Shown one piece after another: positions 29,971-41,380 of a DNA stretch of 64,000 nucleotides. The translations under genes and the position numbers were made by a program. Source of the stretch: Bryoerythrophyllum caledonicum (Eukaryota > Streptophyta > Bryopsida > Pottiales > Pottiaceae); the NCBI GenBank assembly GCA_963971425.1, contig OZ020524.1:16247845-16311844 (forward strand), written 5' to 3'. Under the pieces are notes generated by a model, which worked only from the letters and a program-made list of their open reading frames with translations, was not told where the DNA came from and did no database searches. Within the stretch, counting starts at the first letter, position 1. Every line of letters begins with the position of its first letter.

Positions 29971-30387
29971 AGAGCATCTCTATCGTGGAGACGCCAACCC
30001 AAGCCAAAATGCCGGGGGACGTCCCCACATTCCTCACCCCGCCATTGTTTCATGGACTAATTTTCAGAGCGCCGGCTAAGAAACTTTTCAGCAACACCCC
30101 AAAACAACTTTGATTTCTCCACAAACGTGCGTTGCAATTGCACAAAGACTCACAAGCGACATCATGCCCTTTTAACCCCAAGCCACTTGGTGAGTATCTT
30201 TCGCTCCTTCAGCCCGCCATATGTTGGCATCTGCCTAGGAAACAAAGAACAAATGGCATGTGGGCGCCAAATTCTCCCAGTCATGTTTAAGCGGGCTAGC
30301 GGGCACGACTGTGTGGTGGAGTCTTTGCTCTACCCACGATAGCCCGGGCATCTTTGCTAGGGCGGCACACCCGAGTGGAGATGCTCT
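29971..30387. mobile_element. Possible hAT-type MITE (AGAGCATCTC ends)
   Basis: AGAGCATCTC at 29971 has its reverse complement GAGATGCTCT ending at 30387. AGAGCATCTCCA-type ends are frequent on plant hAT-like MITEs. I could not find a matching 8-bp target duplication, so the boundaries are tentative. Confidence 0.45.
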
Positions 30388-32200
30388 AATACACCCACAT
30401 TCAATTCCCTTTCTAAAGAATCTACCATTCCTCAAAGGAAAAAAGAAAAGAGAAAGACATCCATCATTCTTCAAAGAAAAAGAAAAATGATCCATTGTTT
30501 CTCAAAAAAGAAGAACTCCGGCTTTAAAAGGAGGTTGATATGTAGTGGTGCTTGTTCATTTTACCACTGCACCTATGTCCACCTATTCTCTAAAGAAAAC
30601 AAGAAGAGATCCATCATCATAATTTTCTTGAAATTCCTTTCTAATGAGGAAAGACATGAAAAAGGTAGGGTAAGATTTTTATACATAAAAGAAAGAAATC
30701 ATGAACAATTTCATGCTCCCTTTTTTTGCACCAATGACAATCAATGCTCTTGGGCCCTACCCAATGCCAACTAAAGCTCCCTTGTAGTACCCTAAGTTCC
30801 AAATGATTGACCTATGGTTCCCCCACACCTTTTCCAAACCAAGTCACCCTATCCATCTTGTCCCAAGTACAAACATTAGACCATAAATTAAAGGTAACAT
30901 ACAAGATGACCCCTTTCACTTTCACGAAATCTCTTTCTGTCAATTAAAATCTCACCCTGCCCTTTTCCACTTCACGAAGGACTTTCAAGAAAACTCTCTT
31001 CTCTTTGAAGCATCTTAAGAATTCATTTCTGTCACCCCCAAATCCAAACTAAAACTCTGTCCACACTATTTCAAGTTTCCTCCACAAAGTCATAGATTCC
31101 CGCTCCACGGTCTATGCTCCTCCTACATTTCACTTCAACGTTAGGGTTGTGTTCGTCAATGGCTGAGACTCCGTCAAGCACCCCGAACGTAGTCAGACCT
31201 TTGCTCGGTATTCTCAACGTCTTCACAGATCGATGCAAATGATAGTCTCAGCCCTCTCTCTCTCTCTCTCGCGCGCGCACTTTCAATAGCTTTCAATAGA
31301 ACCAGATATATGTGATTCACTTTCCACTTTCGCCATTAGGGTTTGCTGGAGAGAGGGAGCACGAGTCGTTGCATGCATTTGCAGGGTGGTAGACGTTAGC
31401 GATGATAGACTGAGAGCGCCTCCAACCATGTAGTCTTCTCGTGGAGATCATGTGTGCCTTGCCGGATTCGCTCGTCGTCTCAGTCCATCATTTCTAACGT
31501 TTACGAGAGCCTCTGGATGTCGCCTTCGGGAGCTCTTGTCTGGTAAGGAATTTTTCTACTGGACAGGAAGGATTTTGTTTGAGAGAAAGGGTTTTTAATT
31601 TTTTTTTATGTGATGAATTAGTCAGGGTGTTTGCTTGTAGTGAGTTTGCTTTTTGAGCTAGATTGGATTTGGGATTTTTCTGGTTGATGTGATCTGTAAG
31701 AGGTTCTCTTGGATTTTGAGTGGAGGAGAATTAGGGATTTTGATAATGATTTTCACCTTTAATTCCGCCATAGCTGAGTTTTTGGGTTTTGCCTGAGTTG
31801 ACGCGAGTCTCAGTTTCATGTGATGATCTTAGTGTTTTTTTTGGAAAGTGCTTTGGCTTGTGTGGCGTATTTTATGTTCTTTTGAAACTTGTGTTGATGT
31901 GCAGGTGTCTGGTGACGAGATGCTTTGATCGCCGATATTATAATTATCTTTTCACTAAGTTAGGGAGGATGGATCAAGTCGTGCAGAGTGCACCGTTCAC
32001 CAATTGATGGGAATCCAACTAGGATCTCTTGTTTGATGGTGTGGTTTTCTCTTTCCGGGAGTATTATGTAGCTGCAAGATGCTGAAACTAGTTTACATGT
32101 GACTTGGGAGTTACAAGGGCTTTACATTATACAGATAGGTGGTGGACAGGGCATCGATTGTTAGATGCCAGGTGCAGAGCTTTTAGCGGAGGCGTAAAAC
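30388..32200. other. Upstream region and 5' leader of the PX-domain gene
   Basis: 30650-30900 is an inverted copy of the dispersed repeat at 22950-23170. A (TC)n-(GC)n tract at ~31253-31279 lies in what is probably the 5' leader. A likely 5'-UTR intron runs from GTAAGG near 31542 to GTGCAG near 31905. Promoter details cannot be fixed. Confidence 0.5.
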
Positions 32201-35200
32201 ATGGAAGATCATCAGTTTGCTCAAGCCATTGAGCTGATTGATGATGTTGGACCTGAAGATGTGGTTAGCCAGGTCAAGGGAACAGGAAGACCTGACTTGG
32301 ATGAGGCTGAAGAGGACGACTCCACTGATGCGGCTGAGCAAGCGAGTTTGCTCTCCGATTGTGAAGAGGATTATGTAAGTGAAGTCGCGGTGGGATCCTT
32401 ATCCGTGGTTGTTCCAGAAGAAGAGTCTCGTAATCTGGAAGATCGTATCGAACAAGTTCAGGTGCGCACAAAAGAGGAAGGGCCACTGAATTCGTACCGT
32501 GGAAATTCTGCTTCTCCCACTGTCTCCAGCTCGTTGACAGAGGAGACGAATATCCCACCTTGGCAAACGTTTTCCGAAACGAACTTTCTTAGCGAAAGCG
32601 ATGAGGATGTTCCTTTTGGTCCCATGCCGAATGCGAAGGTGCGTTTCGAGCGGGCATCAGAGATATGGCTTGAAGAAGGGTTAATGGATGTGGTGGACCC
32701 TGTAACTGCAGATTCTTCATCACCAGCTCTCCCCAGTATGAGGGTAGTAGAGGCAGTCGAGGAGAACAATGAGCCTTTGCAAACGTTTTCTGAAACAAAC
32801 TTTCTGAGCGAAAGTGATGAGGATGTTCCTTTGGATTCTAGACCAGATGCCGAAGAGCTTTTTATGCATAAATCTGGTAATACTCTGAGTGCATCGGCTG
32901 GCAAAGTATCCGTTCGTGAATCAAGAGAAGTGATACCTCAAAGTTTATTCTCTCCGAAGCTTGATCGCGTCGATGAGCTGGGTTGCAAAGTCAGTCAAGA
33001 TTCTGGAGCCGATGGACTGGAAGTTGACAGTCCATCTCCTGTAAAACTTGATGTGAAGGAGCCTTCACGGAGGCAAGGGAAAATCATGCGGTTGGGGTCG
33101 AAGGAAGCAGAAGAACTTTTGCAGCTGGATTTTTCGAAAATGGGAAGAGCTATTTTACCATCGGTAAAGAAGGGAGCAAAGTCGCCAAAAGCAAATGGTG
33201 TTGGGTGGGGAGTTGATGACCTTGGGCCTGATGAGGTAATATATATTCCTGTGAAAGAATGAGATCTTGACGCAGTCGTTGCTTAGTCAATCAGAAAGCA
33301 TGACACTTGAACTAGTTCAGGAGCACTGATTTTATAATTACTTCGTGTCTCACCTAATTACGTTTGCCTGTGTATACAGCTCTCTAGGTATGTAGAGACT
33401 CTGGAAGTGAAGGAAACATACTTGGACACGGTTCTTGATATGGAGGACGTGCTTCTAGACTCTGATGATAACCACAGGCCACATGGGGTTTTACCAAGCA
33501 ATAGTATGTTTGCAAGCCGAGTTGAGCGCGACGGTGGCCTTACTGCATCACCTTCAGGCGATCCTGGGGCTGTGGGTAACGGAAGGCCCCAGAACCGCCT
33601 TGTTGAGGTTGCTTGGGTGGAAGTCGTGGGAGCCAGGCAGCGCAAAGGTGGAGCTTCATTCAGTGAACGAGTAGTAGGTGTCCAAGAGCACACAGTTTAC
33701 CGGATACTTGTACGCGGCACTGATGGTCAAGAATGGGAAGTGGAGCGCCGGTACCGCGATTTTGTTTTCTTATTTCAGCAGCTGAACCGTACTTTTCCAG
33801 CGGGAAGCATTGTGACTCTCCCTGCTCCCTGGGACAGAGTAAGGGCCGAGTCTCGGAAACTGTTTGGGAACACCTCACCGAACGTTGTTGAGGTTCGAAG
33901 TGCCCTCATTCAAGTTTGCTTGCAATCGCTTTTGCAATCAGGTCCTCCATTGAGTACTGCTTCACCATTCCTCCGGTTTCTCTTCCCCATTACACAAACC
34001 ACTGTCCTTCCAAGGGCTGCAAGTGAAGATTTGCGGGCCAGTGGGTCTCTTATGTCTCTGGATGAACTGGGATCTGAGCCAGCTTTGTCGCCGATGTCTG
34101 ACACCACTAGTGGTCATATGGACACCAAATCAGGTGCTCAGTCTGTGTTTGGGAAAACTATACGATTGAAGCTTGAAGTGCACAAGAAGAGGCCATTGGC
34201 TCAGCAGATGCAGTCACAACATCATGCATGTGCTGGGTGTTACAGGCCGCTTGCCTTCTCTGTCGGGCTTATTCCTGGACTGGCGCAAAGCTTTGGACTT
34301 AGTGGGCCTCGTTGGTGCGAGTACAGTGGGCAACTCTACTGCTCTTCTTGCCACCTTAACGAGACAGCAGTAATTCCAGCCTACGTGGTGCAGCACTGGG
34401 ATTTTGGACTTCGTCCAGTTTCACAGCTGGCCAAAGCCTATCTCGACTCTATCTATGACAAGGTGTGGAAGCATATCTGAGAAGTGTTTTCTTTCTCGAA
34501 TCATGTTCACAATTGCTCAACTTGCCAGCTTTCTCATTCCAGAACATGACGGTCGGGGTCTAATCTTTTTTCTGCCTTTCAAGTTTTTGGGACCAATACT
34601 AGCTGGCTGACTTCTCTGTGGTTTTGTGAACAGCCGATGCTGTGTGTTAGTGCTGTTAATCCGTACCTGTACTTCAGAGTCCCAATTTTGGTGCATTTGC
34701 GGGACACAAGAAAACGGCTGAGCAAGATGCTGGCATGTATAAGATGCCCCTCACGATCTCGGATTCATGGCATGGTGGGCTCGAGACGGTACCTTTTAGA
34801 GAGTAATGATTTTTACGCCTTGCGGGATCTGACTGATCTTTCCAAGGGTGCATTTGCTGGTGAGTATGCCGATATTTTCTATGGTAGTCTTTCTGCTCAG
34901 TTTACATATTTGTTTCTCTGCCACGCAATTATTGTTGCTTCTTGTTTTGAATTCACGAAACGGACAAATCTTCATCTACTTGTGGGCATGTGTTACAGGT
35001 TTACCTGCCTTCATGAACACCCTTTTAGAAAAACTTACGGTACACGTCAAGCGTGAGTGCTCTATATGCCATGAAATGGGTGAATCCTGTGGTGCGGCAG
35101 AATTTTGCAGAGATCCTCTTGACATCATCTTTCCTTTTCAGGTATCTTTCAATCCAGTGACTGTTACGTCCATACAAAATTATGTTATTTTCAGAAAGAC

Positions 35201-35986
35201 GCAATTCATTGAGAAGAACATGTATGGATACCTCATAATTCAAGCATTTCTTTTGGAGAGATATTTCTTTTTTGGAGGTCTACACCCATTATGGAGCATA
35301 GGAGTTACATCACGAACAAAATTTAGAAAAAAACACCACTTCTACCAATAATTCGTAGCGCCTTATCTCGTCCTGGACCAGGACCACCAATCACGACTTT
35401 TGCTTGTTTCATAGCCTGATTAAAACGAAATTAAAACGAAATGAAAACGAAAATAGCATTTTCGGCTGCAGTTTGAGCTGCAAAAAAGAGTACTTTTTTG
35501 TTCCTCTGAAGCCACAAGCACCTGCAGAAGACCAAGAAACAGCTTGCCCACGTATATCTGTTACAGTAACAATAGTTATTATTAAATTTATCCAAATTTG
35601 ACATTGCTATTGCTTATTGTATGCTACAGGAGGATGGCGTGGTGAGATGTGTTATATGCCAGGCGCCATTTCACAAGGTTTGCTTCAAGCTCATAAAAAT
35701 TTGTCCATCATGTAGTGGAGGATCATCTCTCGACATTGAAGAGACGGAAGTGGGAACCTCTACTCCTGACCTAGGTAATAACGTCTCGTCATCAAAAAGG
35801 TCTGCAGATGCATCTATTGCTCCAGATGCTAGCGTGCAAAGTGATGCAAATAGGCAGGCGAAGGTAAAGATCCCTGGTTTCTTGTCAAGCATTTTGACAC
35901 CCAAGGATAGCGGCAGTAGAGAAGCGAATCCAGGACGACAGGATTCAGTAGTGCTGGACATGATATCAGGTCCTCTTGAATTGTAA
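32201..35986 (+). CDS. PX-domain protein with Rubicon-homology (DUF4206) zinc domain, five coding exons
   Basis: Coding exons 32201-33235, 33380-34462, 34634-34859, 34999-35141 and 35630-35986, joined at GT...AG introns with frames preserved (~947 residues). Exon 1 is acidic and disordered and holds [17 protein letters not shown] twice (~residues 125 and 195). Exon 2 carries a PX domain ([11 protein letters not shown]...[18 protein letters not shown]...TLPAPW...FLRFLFP) whose RRYRDF motif belongs to the phosphoinositide-binding core. From CAGCYRPL to YCSSCHLNE and on through exons 3-5 ([34 protein letters not shown]) lies the cysteine-rich Rubicon-homology region. Plant relatives are thought to bind PI3P on endosomes or vacuoles and to link to Rab7-type trafficking or autophagy. 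It is the best-preserved host gene here. A 5'-UTR intron is likely. The function is inferred from the domains. Confidence 0.88.
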
Positions 35987-36218
35987 CATGATTACTCCTA
36001 GTGTAGCTTAAATGTAGGTTCAAAATCATATAAAAAGTTACCAATAAACGAAAAATATTGTTGATGCGGTGTTCGAGGTTTGTAATGGAATTGAAGGCAT
36101 GTAGACAAAGTTCCAGCGTCTGTATGAACTAACTTGTCTCACCTTCAAGTTTTGGCCCTCAATCGTAAGTTTATTCATCATCACTCAAAGATACCTTGGA
36201 CACTACTCCTATTATGTA

Positions 36219-37921
36219 CAGTACCTTGCAAATGAGTTACGTTTATTGTATCCACAGGGCAGTAAATAGACATGGAGTTGTAATTTCGAATTGGCATTAC
36301 AGATTCAATTTTGGGCCAAATCATGTATGGAAAATTGCATTGGAAAGGTAATGAAGTGGACTTTACTGCAAGAACAACAAACTTGCAAAATCATACAACA
36401 ATAAAGTATCTTAGAATATACTACCTACCATCTTATGATACCACCTTTAGCATCAATTACAGCCTTCAGACGTTTAGGCATGCTAGCAATGAGGATCTCA
36501 ATTATTTCCTTAGAGATGCCTTCCCATGCCCGTTAATGGATTCAATCATTTCTTCTTGGTTTTTTGGTATCGGCCCATTTTGTACACAGTCCTTTACAAT
36601 CATCCATAGGTTTTCTATAGGGTTCAAGTTCGGTTAGTTTGCCGGCCACTTCAGCTTCTTAATGTGATGCGCCACTCTCTAACTTTCTGCATATTTACTA
36701 CGATGCACTGGGGCGTCGTCTTCTATGAGGATAAGATTCTCACACTCATCATGCATGAAATAAAAGCCACTTAAACGACCTTCATATACAATATTCACAA
36801 AATCTTCACTTGTGCGTTTGTGAAGTGACATAATAATAATAGGGCACTTATCAAAGCCACTAAAGGCACCCCAAATCATGACGGAAGTGCAGCCCGACTT
36901 GAATGTGGGGGCTATGCAATCCATTGAGTAGCGTTCATACGCTCGATGCCAAACTTTGACTTGTCGGGACCTCTTTCCAATTTCAAAAGAAGACTCGTCT
37001 GTCCACATAATGTTGCGCCAATCTGATATAGTCCATCTCTTGTGTGCCTTTGCAAATGCTCGCCTATCTGTTTTATGTTTCTCGTTCAAATATGGCTTCC
37101 TCACTGCAATTCGATTACCAAAACCCAATTTGTTGATATACGTTGACAATGTGTGCTTGCAGACCTTGACCCTCATCTGTTCAATGATATCTCCACGAGA
37201 TAGGTGATGATTTTGGGTGAGAATGCACGCAAGGTCCTTTTTATCACGAATTGAAAGTTTTTGAGTCCTTCCACAGGGCTTACGCGCTACCACTGTACCA
37301 CGCTCACAGTAGTTCTTCCAGATAGTGAAGACAGTTGACTGACTCATTTCCAGTTCTTTCGCAATACTATAAGTTGACATTCCAGCACTCCGTATTCCCA
37401 CGATGACCCCTCTTCCTTCCTCACTCAAAGTCCTTGTCTTCATCTCTCTCAAATGGAAGCAATACACAATAAGCATGCAAAGACAATAACAACATGCACA
37501 ACTTTACACAGACCATATACCCGACAATTTCGACCTCCACCAACACTCAGTTTTGCTACAAACACTCTAGCACTCAAATCCACTATGATTCTTAGAACCC
37601 AAGGATCCATTTTGTAGTTGCAAGTCAGAATAAATCTTTGTTGTGATGGCGTGTTCGCAGTTAACATTGTTGCAACCATTCCAGTTGTAGTGATAGCAAG
37701 TTCAAGCTGTCTCTTAAAAATCCCGAATTTGTAGCTGTTGACACTTTGGTACGTCCTAAATTTAGCAGCTGGTGAGTCACAACTATGATTTTCATGTATC
37801 CATTAAGTTACGTAGCCAGGTGTTTGAAATTCTTGCCAAGATCTCATTCCGAAGTGACACCACTATAGAAGACGTGTTCTGACAGTTCAAGAAATAAACG
37901 TAACTCATTTGCAAGGTACTG
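36219..37921 (-). mobile_element. Tc1/mariner transposon, Tc1-type, decayed
   Basis: Perfect 29-bp terminal inverted repeats starting CAGTACCTTGCAAATGAGTT, flanked by TA at 36217-36218 and 37922-37923. It contains a DD34E transposase pseudogene on the minus strand. The flanks themselves are inverted copies of each other (ATACCTTGGACA with CTCTATTA-type words on both sides), so it seems to have landed inside an older fold-back element. Confidence 0.92.
36425..37443 (-). pseudogene. Tc1-type DD34E transposase, inactivated
   Basis: ATG at 37443 (MKTRTLSEEGRG). There is an N-terminal helix-turn-helix (MSTYSIAKELEMSQSTVFTIW) and a second HTH, then catalytic MWTDESSFEIG, LIEDDAPVHRSKY and PNLNPIENLW, with 34 residues between the second Asp and the Glu when the stops are counted. 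In-frame stops occur at 36681-36679 (TAG) and in AN*PNLNPIE (TAA). A frameshift follows, after which another frame gives ASMPKRLKAVIDAKGG to TAG at 36425. Perfect TIRs but a broken gene mean this copy could only move with help in trans. Confidence 0.88.
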
Positions 37922-37923
37922 TA

Positions 37924-38325
37924 CAGTACATGAGAAGGTTAATAGAGTAATGTCCAAGGTATTTATGAGAGATGATGAGTTACTTCTTCAAGTCAGGAGG
38001 ATCTGTCAAGGAAGATGGAAGTGTATGATGGATTCAGAGACATCCAAGTGGGAACAAACACCTGATGTGCTAAGCAATGACTCATATGCATAGTACTGAA
38101 ACATACATAGTAATCGTATGTGCAATTCCGTGATGAAGGCCTAATCTCTGAAGCATGATCATGCATTGTTCAGCTGCATACAAACATAGAACATGATCAT
38201 CATGCATACAAACATAGAATATGATCATCATACATCCCCAACAAGCTGCAAAAGATTTCAACCCTGTCATGATATAACTGTCTGTGCTTTGCTTTATTAG
38301 ACGACCTTGGATACAACTGATGTAA
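37924..38325. other. Spacer between the two Tc1-type elements
   Basis: No gene. The segment from ~38050 is the start of a block duplicated near 48700 (shared CATGATCATG...TTCAGCTGC-TACAAACAT). A short direct repeat CATACAAACATAGAA-ATGATCATCAT occurs at ~38176-38230. Confidence 0.5.
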
Positions 38326-38327
38326 TA

Positions 38328-39994
38328 CAGTGGTCAGCAGAAGTGTTCGGACAGTAATTACAATCTCAATTTAATAGTAACACTTGTCGAGTTTGGTAGG
38401 TAGGTGCTGATTTTTTCAGCTAATTATAACTAAAGAGCCACTTGTAAACTAGAAAGAGTACCATCATTCACATTGAGCCACTTGCATGGGCTGCAGTTCA
38501 TGATGTGTCAATCATGGGTGTCCAATTCATTATGCACACAAGTTGTGCATCTGAAAAATCTTGAGAATCGACATGTATTTATGGAGACCTCTTGCATTTC
38601 AAGACACATTGTGATTGAATAAGATTGCTCTTGATTAGCTATGGCTCCTAGAAGGACTCTTGCTGAACGTAAGTTAGTTCTTCAGATGCATGAGAGAGGG
38701 AATTCGTACTCCGAAATTTCAGCGGTTCTAGGCATCTCTTGAAGCACTTGCCATGCTATTGTGCGGAGGTTTACAATGAGAGGTCATTTGAGAGATGCTC
38801 CTTCACAAGGGAGACCTCGAATTCTTGATGAACGTGGTGATCGTGAGGTTGTAAGGTTGTTGAATGCACCATCTAATGGTACAGCTGCAGCAGTGGGTAG
38901 AGAAATGCGATCTCAAGGATTGGATTTGAGTGATGATACAATTAGAAGATGTCTTCAGAGGCAAGGATTGAGAGCACGAGTGAAAACTAAGAAGCCATTC
39001 TTGTCAAAGAAACACAAAGCACGTCGATATGCATGGGCAAAGAAGTGTAGGCATGCAAGTTGGATGGACTGGAGTTATGTGGTTTTTTCAGATGAGTCAA
39101 AATTCAATTTGTTTGGCTCAGATGGGAGGCAGTATTGTTGGAGGAAGAGAGGAGAGCATCTTTTAGATCAGCATGTGCAACCTACTATCAAATTTGGAGG
39201 TGGAAACATTATGGTTTGGGGATGTATGACTTGGGAGGGAATTGGCAACCTTCGTCTTATAGAAGGAAACATGGATAAGTTTGTGTATCGTGAAATTTTG
39301 GAGATGGAGCTCATGAATACTATACACATGTATGATTTAGGAGAGGAGAATGTTATTTTTCAGCACGACAACGATCCCAAACATACTTCTAAGTATGTTA
39401 CAGATTGGTTGTTAGCACAGAAGTTTCAACTAATTTGGCATCCGGCTCAATCTCCTGACTTGAATCCTATAGAACACCTTTGGAATGAAGTAGATCGTCG
39501 TATGAGAATGTCAAAGAAGAAACCCACTAACAAGAAGGATTTGTGGGAGAAATTGCAAGAAATTTGGTATAGCATTGAGATTGATACCGTGAGGAAATTG
39601 ATCATGTCTATGCCTGAGAGAGCTGCAGATGTTTATCAAGCAAAAGGTGGCTATACACGATGGTAGTCATTATGATTGTACATTCAAGTTTTTAGGTAGT
39701 CCTCATGATTCTACATTCAAGTTTTTAGCTTGATTTTGTAGCTCATGGCTTTGTTTCCAATGTAAATAGATAACCACTTCACTTTTTGCATAAAGAATTG
39801 GACACCCACATCATGTGTTTTATTTTTGATTGATTTCTTGATTGACATTTTTTATTATGAATGTTATGTTACATGTTTTTTGTAACTATGTGATTGTATG
39901 TTTAAATTTTTACAACTTGAATGTGAGTTACGTAAGAAAACTAGCTCATATTGGAAGTGGAAGCGTCCTGTCCGAACACTTCTGCTGACCACTG
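38328..39994 (+). mobile_element. Tc1/mariner transposon, Tc1-type, nearly intact
   Basis: Perfect 27-bp terminal inverted repeats beginning CAGTGGTCAGCAGAAGTGTT, flanked by TA at 38326-38327 and 39995-39996. The transposase frame is broken by one TGA. A paralogous block near 48880-48940 lacks the insertion (CTGACGTGAATGTGCCTTCTCT against CTGATGTAA-TA-element-TATGTC), giving an empty-site comparison. Confidence 0.93.
38641..39666 (+). pseudogene. Tc1-type DD34E transposase with a single TGA
   Basis: ATG 38641 (MAPRRTLAERKLVLQ) to TAG 39666, one frame except for TGA 38740-38742 in the first helix-turn-helix (EISAVLGIS*STCHAIVRR). An Arg codon CGA is a likely ancestor. The remainder is complete: paired-like HTH, VFSDESKFNLFG, WGCMTWEGIG, FQHDNDPKHTS and SPDLNPIEHLWNE, with 34 residues between the second Asp and the Glu. 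The catalytic residues are intact. If translation restarts at ATG 38776 the product would lack part of the DNA-binding domain. Tc1-type elements are common in animals and fungi and less usual in plants. Confidence 0.88.
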
Positions 39995-39996
39995 TA

Positions 39997-40919
39997 TGTC
40001 TTCTCTATACAAAGCTGCCACCCACAATGCCAGTCTTGCCAAAAATTTGAAACGGAATAAGTCCTTTGACTGTACTCTTTGGAGATAGCTCTAGAGGTTA
40101 GAATCAAAGGATCCATTTCGTTTCAAAAAATATCGTCAAAATCTGGCAAGTAACACACATTTGCTTCTTGAAAGGATCATCTGCTCCACATGTCACGACT
40201 TCTAAACCAGAAACACTCTGTACAGCTTTACAAATAGTACAACCGCCTTCTCACATCTATATAATTGTGCCATCGTCTGTGTAATTGTACCAACCTGCTC
40301 CAAAGCCAAAGAACTGAGAGAGCACATGTAAGAGAATGTGACAAGGAAAAGTGGAGAAATGAGCTTGCAAGATGGATGGTTCGAATGTGCAGCAAGGCAC
40401 CTACAGACAAAATGTCGATCACCCATCTCTTAGTTTTCTACAGACAGTTCATGTGAAGCATGCAACACTTCCGAGGCCACCAGAGTTGACCTAAACGTGC
40501 ACTGTTTGCTTGAACTCAAAGCAATTGTCTGAAGCGCTTAATGGTAAATAGGTGTCAAGTTTACCTTACATTACAATCGATTGTACCACCAATGAGTCAG
40601 TAGGTAGCTCATGTGTGACTCATTTTGGATAGATAGACTGCAATTTTTTAATTTTCACCTGCACCCCTTTGCCATATTTTTCTTCAAATTTTCTGTGCGC
40701 TGGGACCGATTTTTCTAAGCATTTTTATGAACAGTGTTGCCATATTACCTATATCTAGAAGGCCTCTGTTATAAGCTATCTTCTAGTTGACATCCAGGTG
40801 AGATCCAGTATTCTCTGCCGCAACAGCTGCAGGAGATGAACGGCCGCGAACGTGCACGTCGTGGATAGTCATCTCATTCTCCGTCCAAAGAAGAAAATAG
40901 GTTATTTGTGTCAAAAAAC

Positions 40920-40950
<31 letters not shown>

Positions 40951-41180
40951 AGAAGAAAAAAGAAGAAGAAGAAAATAGGTTCCAATAGCCAAATAGGAAC
41001 CTTCCGTCCAAATAGAAAGCCCATCATTGTGGCAAATGGCAGGCAAGCAATGATAGGAAGGCCAAGATTATTTCTCAGAATCACCCGGTACGCGTGGAAT
41101 TGTGTGAACAGACAGAATCTTTTCCGGCTGAGTTGCCTCTCCCTGTTTCATTTTGTACCTGTTGCTGAACATTGAGACTA
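39997..41180. other. Remainder of duplicated block A and a poly(A)/GAA tract
   Basis: 39997-40610 is a diverged copy of ~48920-49730 and is not coding. A poly(A) run of about 29 bases followed by AAG-rich sequence at 40919-40973 may be a retroposon tail or simple expansion. No gene is supported. Confidence 0.5.
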
Positions 41181-41380
41181 CACCGTTCCCTGAATATAGT
41201 GTAGACTAGACTATTTGAAATTTCCTACACTAATTGAAAATTTACATGCAATTGTCGACTGACACACGCTTGCTTGAGAACAAATACCCAATGAGAACTT
41301 GGCATGCACATGCTCTCATTGAAAATTAGTGTGGGTGATCCACATCAATAATAAATCCACACTACATTCAGTGTTTAGTG
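41181..41380. mobile_element. TA-flanked MITE (CACxGTT...GAATATAGTGT family), 200 bp
   Basis: The left end CACCGTTCCCTGAATATAGT and right end (opposite strand) CACTAAACACTGAATGTAGT are imperfect inverted repeats. TA is present on both sides (41179-41180 and 41381-41382). Same family as 42958, 44451 and 49865. Confidence 0.75.

Noticed and set aside
36311..36637. Plus-strand open frame of 108 codons inside the first Tc1 element
   Set aside because: It is antisense to the transposase and its composition follows from the opposite strand.
40919..40973. Retroposed processed gene before the poly(A)/GAA tract
   Set aside because: No coding sequence or target duplication was found upstream of the tract; simple repeat expansion explains it as well.
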